Source: Phycisphaerae bacterium (GTDB taxonomy: Bacteria; Planctomycetota; Phycisphaerae; JAJVII01). Taken from it: a stretch of DNA of 49,031 nt. This document shows, one piece after another, positions 33,123 through 40,457 of this stretch. A model generated the notes under the pieces. It was not told the DNA's origin. It saw only the letters and a list, made by a program, of their open reading frames with translations, and made no database searches. Location of the stretch: positions 1-49,031 of the forward strand of contig JAJVII010000056.1 in assembly GCA_022072085.1 (NCBI GenBank), in the 5' to 3' direction. A program made the position numbers and the translations under genes. Numbering within the stretch: the first letter of the stretch is position 1; each line of letters starts with the position of its first letter.

Positions 33123-35384
33123 GTGAAGTCGAGGCGCGATCGCATCTGGAACGGCGTCGACTACACCTTCTGGGTCGTGGCCGCCGTTCTCTTCCACGTC
33201 GCGGTCCTGCTGATCGCCTACTACTGGCCCGCACCGACGCCGCCGCAGCCGACGCCCATCCTCCGCGTCGCGATGACCGAGGGAAACAACCCCTATCTCA
33301 AACGCGAACGGCCGGGCCCAGCCGACGTCCCGGCCCCGCGGGCCGACCAGCCCAGGGAGAGCCCGGCTGAGCCCCAGCCCGAGCCGCCCCAGCCAGACGC
33401 CCCTCTGCCGAATCCGGAACCCGCGCCCCAAACCGTGCCGCCCCCGCTGCCGCCGGACAACTTGAACGCCCCGCAGATGCCGCCGGACACCCCCACCAGC
33501 GTCACGCCCGCGCCGTCGCCGCCGACCGAAGTGGCGACGAACGGGCCGCCTGAGCCGTCGGCCGTCGCCGTCGCGACCGGCCAAGCCGGCCTGGTCAGCG
33601 ACGCCTCGCCCAAGGTGGTCTACGGCAGCCGCTTCGGCGACGCTCGCGAAGCCGCCCGCAAGCGATTCGGCGGGCGGCCCGGCAGCGTGGAGGCGGTCGG
33701 CCACGCCCTCGACTGGCTGGCCGCCCATCAGGACGCCGACGGCATGTGGGACCGCGTCGGCTTCGAGAAGCACTGCCCGGCGGGCGACAAGTGCGGCAAC
33801 GCCGCGATCCGCCGACTTGACCGCAACGCGGACGTGGGCATCACCGGCCTGGCCCTGCTGGCATTCCTGGGCGACGGCCACCTGCCGGGCGATCCGAACG
33901 ACCGCTACCGCGGCAACGTTCGGCGGGCGATCGACTGGCTGGTCGCCCGCCAGCAGGCCAACGGCCAACTCGGTGCGACCGACAACGCCGTCGAGCTGAA
34001 CCCCAACGACCCGGTCGATCCGTTGAAGGAGAAAGAGCCGCTGCTGATGTACAACCACGCCATCGGCACGATCGCGCTGGCGGAGGCCTACTCGCTGACC
34101 CGCGAACCGAAGCTGGCCGCGGTCGTCCGCGACGCGGTGGCGTTCCTGGAGAAGACGCAGCAGCCCGAGGGCGGGTGGGATTACTACCCCGCGGTGACGC
34201 ACCGCAACGACACGTCGATCACCGGCTGGGCGGTGATGGCCCTCAAGGCGGCCGCCACCAGCGGCGTGCGCGTCTCACCGTTCACCGTCTACCGCGCCGC
34301 CCAGCACGTCAGCCGGGCGACCGAGACCGACGGCAGCGTCTGGTACGCCGACCGCGGCACGGGCGTGGAGCTGAACAACGCCGGGCAGCCGACCTATCGC
34401 TACGGGCCGGCGATGATCGGCGTGGGCGTCGCCTGCCGGCAGTTTCTGGGCTACCGCCGCAGCGACGCCGGGACCGTCGCCGGAGCGGGCCTGATGCTGC
34501 GCGAGCTGCCGAACGTCGGCCGCTGGCGCGACCTGGAAGCCAGCAGCCTGCACACGCCCTATTACTGGTATCAGGGCTCACTGGGCATGTTCCAGATGGG
34601 TGGCCAGTTCTGGGCCCGCTGGAGCGCCGCCATGCAGGACGTGCTGCTGCGGACGCAGGACTCGACCCTGCGGCCGGACGGCTGGCCGACGCATCGCTTC
34701 GGGAGCTGGCAGGCCTACTCCGTCGACCGCTGGGGGGCCAACTGGGGCGCCGTCGGCGGCCGCGTCTACATGACCGCGATGAACGCCCTGACGCTCGAAA
34801 TCTTCTACCGCTACCTGCCGCTCTACGAGCAGCCGGCGGAGTTCGACTACGGGCCGGTGGTCGAGAGCATCCTCCGCAACGGCCAGCCCGCCGACAAGCT
34901 GGCCGTCGTCGATTGGCTCGCCTGCCTGCGGCCGCAGCTCAGCGAGCCGCTGCTTTACCGCTTGCTCAAGGTGGCTGACCCGACGGTGCGCTATCACGCC
35001 GCCATTTCGCTGACGACCTACGGCTCGCCTCTCGGCCGAGGCGAGATCGAGCGGCAGCGCGGCACGGTGTCGCCCTACGACCGCGTCACCGGCGAGCTGG
35101 CGCTGGGGCGCATCGGCAACCTCCAGCCGCCCGACGAGATCGGCCGACTCGTCGGGGTGGACGTCCGCCACGGCTTGGCCCGGTTCACGACCGAGCGGGC
35201 CAGCTACATCGGCTTCGGCCTGCCGCTGGCGGCCTACGACGCAAGCGGCGCGATGGTCGCGCGGATGCTCGTGGTGACCATCCACGGCGCCGACGGCGTC
35301 GCGGTCGCGGAACTGAGCGCCGAAGACAAGGCCGCCTGGGCCTCGCTCTCAGCCGGGCAGATCGTGAAGCTCTACCGGAAGTGA
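33123..35384 (+). CDS. Membrane-anchored alpha/alpha-toroid (squalene cyclase-like) protein
   Basis: Protein of 753 residues. The start is GTG at 33123, five bases after GGGAG; an upstream TTG lies inside the terminator hairpin and is rejected. One N-terminal membrane helix (about 10-32, FWVVAAVLFHVAVLLIAYYW) is followed by a TonB-like Pro-rich stalk of about 120 residues, then prenyltransferase/squalene-oxidase repeats (AIDWLVARQQANGQLG, AVAFLEKTQQPEGGWDYYP, SWQAYSVDRWGANWGAVGG). The catalytic DxDD of true cyclases is not seen, so an enzymatic role is doubtful. Similar proteins sit with MoxR/VWA-type clusters in planctomycetes. Probably an envelope protein with a periplasmic toroid. Confidence 0.78.
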   Translation: MKSRRDRIWNGVDYTFWVVAAVLFHVAVLLIAYYWPAPTPPQPTPILRVAMTEGNNPYLKRERPGPADVPAPRADQPRESPAEPQPEPPQPDAPLPNPEPAPQTVPPPLPPDNLNAPQMPPDTPTSVTPAPSPPTEVATNGPPEPSAVAVATGQAGLVSDASPKVVYGSRFGDAREAARKRFGGRPGSVEAVGHALDWLAAHQDADGMWDRVGFEKHCPAGDKCGNAAIRRLDRNADVGITGLALLAFLGDGHLPGDPNDRYRGNVRRAIDWLVARQQANGQLGATDNAVELNPNDPVDPLKEKEPLLMYNHAIGTIALAEAYSLTREPKLAAVVRDAVAFLEKTQQPEGGWDYYPAVTHRNDTSITGWAVMALKAAATSGVRVSPFTVYRAAQHVSRATETDGSVWYADRGTGVELNNAGQPTYRYGPAMIGVGVACRQFLGYRRSDAGTVAGAGLMLRELPNVGRWRDLEASSLHTPYYWYQGSLGMFQMGGQFWARWSAAMQDVLLRTQDSTLRPDGWPTHRFGSWQAYSVDRWGANWGAVGGRVYMTAMNALTLEIFYRYLPLYEQPAEFDYGPVVESILRNGQPADKLAVVDWLACLRPQLSEPLLYRLLKVADPTVRYHAAISLTTYGSPLGRGEIERQRGTVSPYDRVTGELALGRIGNLQPPDEIGRLVGVDVRHGLARFTTERASYIGFGLPLAAYDASGAMVARMLVVTIHGADGVAVAELSAEDKAAWASLSAGQIVKLYRK

Positions 35385-35402
35385 ACGCTTCCGATCCCGC
35401 CT

Positions 35403-35431
35403 TTGACACGCCCGGCGTCGGCGCGTAGAGT
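35403..35431 (+). promoter_or_regulatory. Promoter of the uracil-DNA glycosylase gene, leaderless
   Basis: Perfect TTGACA (35403-35408), 17-bp spacer, TAGAGT (35426-35431). The ATG at 35438 follows six bases after the -10 box, so transcription should start at or next to the start codon. There is no Shine-Dalgarno sequence. Confidence 0.65.
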
Positions 35432-35437
35432 GGCCGC

Positions 35438-36283
35438 ATGGGTTCGATCCGCAAGCAACTGCGTCAGCGGCTGGAACTGGAGCGACTGTCGGGCGCCGAC
35501 AGCCTGCCTCGTCTGAACCGGCTGGGGACCGCCAGCCGAGAGGCCAATCCCGAACCCGCGCCGGTCGATGCCGAGCCGTCGCCCGACCCGTCGCCCGCGC
35601 AGCGCCAGGCCCCGGCCGCCGCTGCCCAGGGGGGCGACCAGATCGCCGGCATCGAGACCGTGCCGCCGCTGGACCCCGCCGACGACACCGCCGCCCAGCT
35701 CCTGGCGATGGACGTCGACGAGGTCCGCGGCTGCACCAAGTGCCCGCTCGCCAGGACCCGGCGCAAGACCGTCTTCGGCGAGGGCAGCCCGCACGCGTCG
35801 CTGGTCTTCGTCGGCGAGGCCCCGGGCGCGGACGAGGATGCCCACGGCCGGCCGTTCGTCGGCCGGGCGGGCAAGCTGCTGGAAGACATCATCGTCAAGG
35901 GCATGCGGCTGAGCCGGCACGACGTGTTCATCTGCAACGTGCTCAAGTGCCGCCCCCCGGACAACCGCACGCCGCAGCCGGACGAGGTGGCCGCCTGCTC
36001 GCCGTTCCTGTGGCGGCAGCTTTCGCTGATCGACCCGCGGGTGATCGTCTGCCTCGGGGCGTCGGCGGCCCAGGCGCTGCTGAAGACAACCGAGCCGATC
36101 GGACGTCTGCGCGGGCTGGTGCACAACCTCCAGCTCGACCCGATGGCCCCGCCGATCCCGACAATCTGCACCTACCACCCGGCCTACCTGCTGCGCAACT
36201 ACACCCGCGACGCCCGTGCCAAGGTGTGGGACGACATCCAGAAGGCGATGAAGATCGCCGGCATCCCGGTCCCGGGGAAGTAG
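35438..36283 (+). CDS. Uracil-DNA glycosylase, family 4
   Basis: DNA-repair enzyme of 281 residues that removes uracil from DNA. The four cluster cysteines are Cys99, Cys102, Cys171 and Cys187 ([21 protein letters not shown]). The active-site motif is GEAPGADED (127-135) with GRPFVGRAG after it, and the C-terminal motif is YHPAYLLRN (246-254). The first 90 residues are an Ala/Pro/Asp-rich extension not found in the 190-residue thermophile enzymes; similar linkers occur in several bacterial homologs. Start fixed by the promoter geometry. Confidence 0.93.
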   Translation: MGSIRKQLRQRLELERLSGADSLPRLNRLGTASREANPEPAPVDAEPSPDPSPAQRQAPAAAAQGGDQIAGIETVPPLDPADDTAAQLLAMDVDEVRGCTKCPLARTRRKTVFGEGSPHASLVFVGEAPGADEDAHGRPFVGRAGKLLEDIIVKGMRLSRHDVFICNVLKCRPPDNRTPQPDEVAACSPFLWRQLSLIDPRVIVCLGASAAQALLKTTEPIGRLRGLVHNLQLDPMAPPIPTICTYHPAYLLRNYTRDARAKVWDDIQKAMKIAGIPVPGK

Positions 36284-36375
36284 GCTCGCGGCAGGCCGAA
36301 TTACCGCATTAGCGCGGGGGCCCCTTTGGGCTATCATATTGCGGACCTTCGGCCAACCGCCGGCGAGAACCCGAT

Positions 36376-38262
36376 ATGCGATGGCACAAGTCCCCAGCGA
36401 ACGCACTGCCGGCGGCGGCTGCCCTGATCCTGGCCGCTGCGCTGTCGCTGCTGAGCGGCTGCGACAACGCGGGGCTGCTGGCCCGCGACAAGGATCCCTT
36501 CGGCCCGCTCCAGTGGGTCATCGCCCCCACGCAGGGCCGCCCGGCGCTGGCGACGGTCGGCGGGCGGCTGGGGGTCCAGTTCCGCGTGCCGCCCGACTTC
36601 CGCGGCCGCGTCGATTTCGTCCTGGCAGACTCGTTCAACCCCGACCGCCGATACGGCCGCGTCCATCTCTCGCCGGAAAAGGAACTGGAGATCCTCACGC
36701 CGCCCACGGTCGTCGGGCCCGGCGACGACAAGGACGCCCCAGCCGAGTCGCCCGCGACCGGCACGCTGGTCATCCCCGACTACATGGACAGCGGTCTGTA
36801 CGACCTGGTCATCGCCCTCTACAAGCACGGACAGGCCGAACCGTTCCGGGTCAAGCTCATCCCCCGGGCGGTGGGCCTGCGGATCGGCCAACCCAGTGCG
36901 TTCCGCTTCGTGCAGCTCTCGGATATGAACGTCGGCAGCCCGACCGCGCCGCAGTTCTCGCAGGAACTCGTGGACGAGGTGAACCGCATCGCCCCGGCGT
37001 TCATCATCACCACCGGCGACTACACGCAGTGGTCGGGCGTCCGCAACGACGCCGAGAGCTGGCGGCGGGTGAAGCAGTACTTCGCGAAGTTCGAGGCCCC
37101 GGTCTTCCTCACCGTCGGAGACCACGACGACCAGGCGAGTTTCCGCCAGTGGGTCGCCCCGTCGCTGAGCGGGCGGTTCGCCTTCGGCGAGTACCAGGGC
37201 GTGCTGCTGTTCGACACGTATCTCAACCCGATCGACCAGGACATGGCCCAGATGCTCTGGATGGACGACGTCCTGAGCGAGTCCCGCCACGCCCGCATGA
37301 CCTTCCTGGTCAGCCCCAACGACACGCTGCGGGTCTTCGACGCCTGGCGGAAGCTCGGCCACCCGCCGGAGAAGTACGTCCGCGACCGTCGCGTGGGCAT
37401 GATCTTCGTCGGCGGCCACAGCGACTGGGACGGCGTCGAACAGGCGGGCAAGCTGGCCGGCGTGCAGGTCCACTACGTTCGCACGCACGAATCGAGCACC
37501 TACATCGGCGGCACGGCCACCGGCACGCCGCACTATCGCATCGTCGAGGTCGCCGGCGACCGCGTCCGCTACACGCTGCCGGTCGACGGGCCCGACCAGC
37601 GGCGGGAATACTCCGTGCCGGTCGGCCAGTTGCAGGTCGCCATCGACGGGCCCAACGACGGCACGCGCTCGACGCTGAAGGTGACCGTGCTCAATCGGCT
37701 GACGCTGCCCGTCCCGGGCCTGCGCGTCAAGCTCCGCCTGCGAGCGACGCTGCTGGGCAAACCGTCCGTCGTCGGCGGGCAGATCGAGCGGGTCATCGAC
37801 CTCGGCGGGCAGCGCGAGGTCTGGCTGCGCATCGACTGCCCCGACCGCGGGCTGGCCGCCGCTGTCGTCGGAGAACCGGGCGATCTGCCCAAGCCGCCCG
37901 CGGACCTGAAGTTCACCTTCCTGGGCGACCCGCTGCTGACCTACCGCCCGACTCGCTCGCCCGACGGGTTCACCTACTACGACACCGACAGCCAGGTGCA
38001 GCTGCGCATGGAGAACGCGGGCAAGCGGGAGCAGCAGTTCTGGCCGGTTCTGCGACTCAACGGCAACGTCCTGACGCTCAAGGGGGCCGACCCGAATCAG
38101 CCCATCACGCTCTCGCCCGGCGAGCAGCGCGTGCTGCCGGTCCGTCTGCCGCTGGCGCTGGCGGCGCCGGGCGAGCACTGGCTGACGCTTCAGCTCGGCG
38201 GCGACCCGCTGCCCTTCGTCACCCGCCAGGTGCTGCAACTCCAGGTCCGGGATCACGACTGA
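36376..38262 (+). CDS. Lipoprotein with degenerate calcineurin-like phosphoesterase domain
   Basis: Protein of 628 residues. A lipoprotein signal ends at LLSGC29. A beta-rich domain (about 45-165) precedes a metallophosphoesterase-like domain with altered metal motifs: LSDMN (183-185) for D-x-H, TGDYTQW (215) for GD, VGDHDD (248-252) for GNH[D/E], and GGHSD (346-350) for GHxH. Two histidine ligands are replaced by Asn and Asp and one Asn by Asp. A C-terminal region of about 240 residues is strand-rich (Ig-like pattern). It may bind one metal, have a changed mechanism, or be catalytically dead. It lies at the outer membrane or cell surface by its lipobox. A TATCAT box upstream may be its -10. 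Confidence 0.78.
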   Translation: MRWHKSPANALPAAAALILAAALSLLSGCDNAGLLARDKDPFGPLQWVIAPTQGRPALATVGGRLGVQFRVPPDFRGRVDFVLADSFNPDRRYGRVHLSPEKELEILTPPTVVGPGDDKDAPAESPATGTLVIPDYMDSGLYDLVIALYKHGQAEPFRVKLIPRAVGLRIGQPSAFRFVQLSDMNVGSPTAPQFSQELVDEVNRIAPAFIITTGDYTQWSGVRNDAESWRRVKQYFAKFEAPVFLTVGDHDDQASFRQWVAPSLSGRFAFGEYQGVLLFDTYLNPIDQDMAQMLWMDDVLSESRHARMTFLVSPNDTLRVFDAWRKLGHPPEKYVRDRRVGMIFVGGHSDWDGVEQAGKLAGVQVHYVRTHESSTYIGGTATGTPHYRIVEVAGDRVRYTLPVDGPDQRREYSVPVGQLQVAIDGPNDGTRSTLKVTVLNRLTLPVPGLRVKLRLRATLLGKPSVVGGQIERVIDLGGQREVWLRIDCPDRGLAAAVVGEPGDLPKPPADLKFTFLGDPLLTYRPTRSPDGFTYYDTDSQVQLRMENAGKREQQFWPVLRLNGNVLTLKGADPNQPITLSPGEQRVLPVRLPLALAAPGEHWLTLQLGGDPLPFVTRQVLQLQVRDHD

Positions 38263-38296
38263 CGCGAACCCGCGCCCGACGCCACGCCGCCGGGCG

Positions 38297-38325
38297 TGGT
38301 CAACCTTCCGCATTTCTGGTAAAGT
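38297..38325 (+). promoter_or_regulatory. Probable promoter of the acyltransferase gene
   Basis: TGGTCA (38297-38302), 17-bp spacer, TAAAGT (38320-38325), ten bases before the ATG at 38336. A 7-bp dyad CCACGCC-gccg-GGCGTGG (38282-38299) overlaps the -35 box and could be an operator. Confidence 0.45.
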
Positions 38326-38335
38326 GCCCGCGAAC

Positions 38336-39574
38336 ATGACGGGGTTGCGATACATCATGGCCCGGCGACGGCTGCGCGAACTGTTCGCGGCGGCCGGCAC
38401 AGGCATGGCCGCCACACTCTGCGCCGCAGCCGTCACGGTGCTGGCGTCGCGCTCGCCGGCCGGGGGCGGCCCGGCTGAATTGGAACTCGACCTGCTCCGC
38501 ATGCTGCTGTTCGCGACGGGGATCGCCGTCGGCTGGCCCTGCCTGCACGTCATCCTGCGGCACGCCCGGCCGAACTCGCGCATCTGCAACCTGTCGCTGC
38601 TCGCGGCGGCGGCCTGCATCGGGCTGATGCGGTCGCAGCCTGACTCAGGCTGGTTCTTCGCCTGGCTGTTCATGCTGGGCATGTTCGGCGTGGGGATCGA
38701 CCGGACCGTGGCCGAGCGTTACGAGCGGCTGGTCCCGCGCCGGCTCCTGTCGGCGGTACGGGCGACGGACCTGGCGGGGCTGGCGATGCTGGTGGGGGCA
38801 ATCCTGCTGGTCGTCGGCGTCTGGGGCGACGCGGACTGGGCGCGGCGGTGGGGGGCGATCCGGCCCTGGACGCTCGCGGCGGCGGCGGCGGTCTTCGGCC
38901 TGCTGTGGACGGTGACGACAGCCGTCCGCTACGCGCGGGCGCCGATCTCCGCGTTTCGCTGGTTCCTCTACAACGTGATCTGGTTCATGACGCGGTGGTA
39001 TCACGGGATGACGCCGCGCGGCCGCGTGCATCTGCCCAAGCGGGGCGGCGCGGTGATGGCCGCAACGCACGTCTCGACGATCGACCCGATCCTGCTCCAG
39101 GCCAGCTGCCGGCGGCTGCTGCGCTGGGTCATTGCCCGCGAGTATTTCGAGATGAAGGCGTTCGGGTGGCTCTACGAGTTGGCTGGCTGCATTCCGGTCA
39201 ACCGCAGCAAGCCGGAGGTCGGGGCGACGCGGACGGCGCTGCGGTTGCTGGAGTCCGGCGAGATCGTGGGCATCTTCCCCTACGGCGGGATTCGGCCCGG
39301 TCCGGACGCACCCATGCCGTTCAAGCCCGGGGCGGCCAGCCTGGCGCTGCGGGCCCGCGTACCGCTGATCCCCGTGCGGATCATTCACCTGAACCATCGC
39401 GGGATGGTGGCTGATTACCTTCGGCCGCACCGCGGCGTCGTCGTCCAGTGGGGCCGACCGATCGGGCTGGACGATCTCTACGACGCACCGGACCGCGAAG
39501 CGGCGGTGGCTGAGGCGTCCGCCCGCCTGGCCCGCGCGCTCAACGCCCCAGCCGACGCCGGCGCGCAGGGGTAG
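38336..39574 (+). CDS. PlsC-like 1-acyl-glycerol-phosphate acyltransferase with membrane N-terminus
   Basis: Membrane protein of 412 residues. The first 200 residues hold about five helices (for example FAWLFMLGMFGVGI and LAGLAMLVGAILLVVGVW), not usual for PlsC. The C-terminal domain has acyltransferase block I THVSTID (H-x4-D), block III-like CIPVNRSKP and block IV FKPGAASLALRARVPLIPVRI. Block II reads GIFPYGGIRPG, with Tyr where the catalytic-site Glu (FPEGTR) is expected. It probably transfers an acyl chain to a lipid precursor, though the changed block II suggests another acceptor. The ATG at 38336 is chosen by the promoter; a GTG four codons earlier overlaps the -10 box. Confidence 0.8.
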   Translation: MTGLRYIMARRRLRELFAAAGTGMAATLCAAAVTVLASRSPAGGGPAELELDLLRMLLFATGIAVGWPCLHVILRHARPNSRICNLSLLAAAACIGLMRSQPDSGWFFAWLFMLGMFGVGIDRTVAERYERLVPRRLLSAVRATDLAGLAMLVGAILLVVGVWGDADWARRWGAIRPWTLAAAAAVFGLLWTVTTAVRYARAPISAFRWFLYNVIWFMTRWYHGMTPRGRVHLPKRGGAVMAATHVSTIDPILLQASCRRLLRWVIAREYFEMKAFGWLYELAGCIPVNRSKPEVGATRTALRLLESGEIVGIFPYGGIRPGPDAPMPFKPGAASLALRARVPLIPVRIIHLNHRGMVADYLRPHRGVVVQWGRPIGLDDLYDAPDREAAVAEASARLARALNAPADAGAQG

Positions 39575-39621
39575 CCTGTCCCTGGGTCGTCACTGCCTTG
39601 GCATTGACAAGGGGTTGCCCG

Positions 39622-39729
39622 CTAGCCGCGGGCAGGCTTCTTGGGTCGCGGCTTAGGGCGTTTCCATCCGCCCAGACCGCCGAGGCCGCCAAGACTCAGG
39701 CCCGAGTTTGTCCACCAGCCCCCAGTCAT
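39622..39729 (-). CDS. 35-residue Gly/Trp-rich cationic small protein, sigma-54 controlled
   Basis: A small ORF on the minus strand with an excellent AAGGAG (about 8 bases before the ATG at 39729) and stop TAG at 39624-39622. The product starts MTGGWWTNSGLSL, continues GGLGGLGGW (14-22) and ends in a basic, Pro-rich tail KRPKPRPKKPARG (23-35). It has ten Gly, three Trp, four Lys, three Arg and no acidic residue. It has no signal peptide. The Gly/Leu stretch followed by a basic tail recalls, loosely, the last part of PEP-CTERM tails without the PEP motif. A perfect sigma-54 promoter lies 65-90 bases upstream. A hairpin, TGCCCGC/GCGGGCA (39618-39636), spans the stop. I know no family for it. 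Confidence 0.65.
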   Translation of the reverse strand: MTGGWWTNSGLSLGGLGGLGGWKRPKPRPKKPARG

Positions 39730-39804
39730 CTCGCTCTCTCCTTCGCGCCACCTGTAAGTATCTCCGCCCGTATGGAGGACGAATGTATGTATGCTCTAGG
39801 TAGT

Positions 39805-39820
39805 AGCAAACTGCGTGCCA
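39805..39820 (-). promoter_or_regulatory. Sigma-54 promoter of the 35-residue gene
   Basis: Minus strand C-TGGCACG-cagt-TTGCT, an exact match to YTGGCACG-N4-TTGCW. Start near 39794, giving a 65-nt leader to the ATG at 39729. Two upstream dyads at 39913-39969 are candidate activator sites. Confidence 0.82.
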
Positions 39821-39912
39821 GCGTCCCATAAAACCCATACGTAAAACACAAGCACTTGCATCCCAACATGTTATGATTTGTCGTCGATTTCTGCTCGCTT
39901 CGACAAGTCTTC

Positions 39913-39969
39913 TGCAATGTTGATTCCCGGCAACATCGCAGGCGGCGGATGTTGCGTTGCGGAAACATC
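39913..39969. promoter_or_regulatory. Two phased activator-type dyads (UAS)
   Basis: Site 1: TGCAATGTTG (39913-39922), eight bases, CAACATCGCA (39931-39940), arms matching at nine of ten positions. Site 2: GATGTT (39948-39953), ten bases, AACATC (39964-39969). Both share ATGTT-N10-AACAT, and their starts are 32 bp apart, about three helical turns. They are centred roughly 130 and 165 bp upstream of the sigma-54 start. Site 1 equals the TGTTG-N8-CAACA dyad at 2651-2668. The remainder of the 39730-40003 gap has a lone AACATGTT (39865-39872) and nothing else. Confidence 0.65.
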
Positions 39970-40003
39970 GGACGGCAACGCCGGATCGGTCTGCGAGGGG
40001 ATG

Positions 40004-40405
40004 TTACTTGCCGGTCTGGAGGTCGGTCTCGTCGGGGGCCAGACGCTCGCCGCGGTCGGCTGCGATGAACGCCCAGACCCGGCCGTTGCGGACGCGGACG
40101 GGATAGACCGCGACGCCCATGGCCCAGTCGTCGCCGGTCTTGCCGGTGTTCAGATTGAACGGCCAGTGATGCCACGGGCAGATCACGTGGCCGTCGCGGA
40201 CATAGCCCGCGCCCAGGCTGCCGCCGGCGTGTGGGCAGGTATTGTCCACCACGAAGAACCGGCCGCCGTCGTTGCAGACCGCCAGTGCCCGATCGTGCGC
40301 GACGACGGTGGTCGCGTCACCTGGCGCGATGTCCTGCGCCGCAACCAGGTCCACCCAGCAGCCGCCGGCCGGGCTGTCGTCCGTTGTGAAGAGATCTTCG
40401 TCCAT
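40004..40405 (-). CDS. Rieske [2Fe-2S] protein, NirD-like
   Basis: Soluble protein of 133 residues. The cluster ligands are in NTCPHAGGSLG (Cys-x-His) and VICPWHHWPF (Cys-x2-His), spaced as in NirD and dioxygenase-type ferredoxins. It probably delivers electrons to, or is a subunit of, the nitrite/sulfite reductase encoded 52 bp upstream on the same strand. There is no Shine-Dalgarno sequence; a good promoter ends nine bases before the ATG, so it can be transcribed alone as a leaderless message. A longer frame reading into the reductase gene is rejected for the same reason. Confidence 0.88.
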   Translation of the reverse strand: MDEDLFTTDDSPAGGCWVDLVAAQDIAPGDATTVVAHDRALAVCNDGGRFFVVDNTCPHAGGSLGAGYVRDGHVICPWHHWPFNLNTGKTGDDWAMGVAVYPVRVRNGRVWAFIAADRGERLAPDETDLQTGK

Positions 40406-40414
40406 GGTGAGGAT

Positions 40415-40443
40415 GTTATAGTCCGCGTCCGCGGGCCTGTCGA
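40415..40443 (-). promoter_or_regulatory. Promoter of the Rieske gene, leaderless
   Basis: Minus strand: TCGACA (40443-40438), 17-bp spacer, TATAAC (40420-40415), nine bases before the ATG at 40405. Five of six consensus bases in each box. Confidence 0.65.
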
Positions 40444-40457
40444 GCCGCCGCGATCGA

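Noticed and set aside
36334-38682. 782-codon minus-strand frame
   Set aside because: Antisense of the lipoprotein phosphoesterase gene; no family motif.
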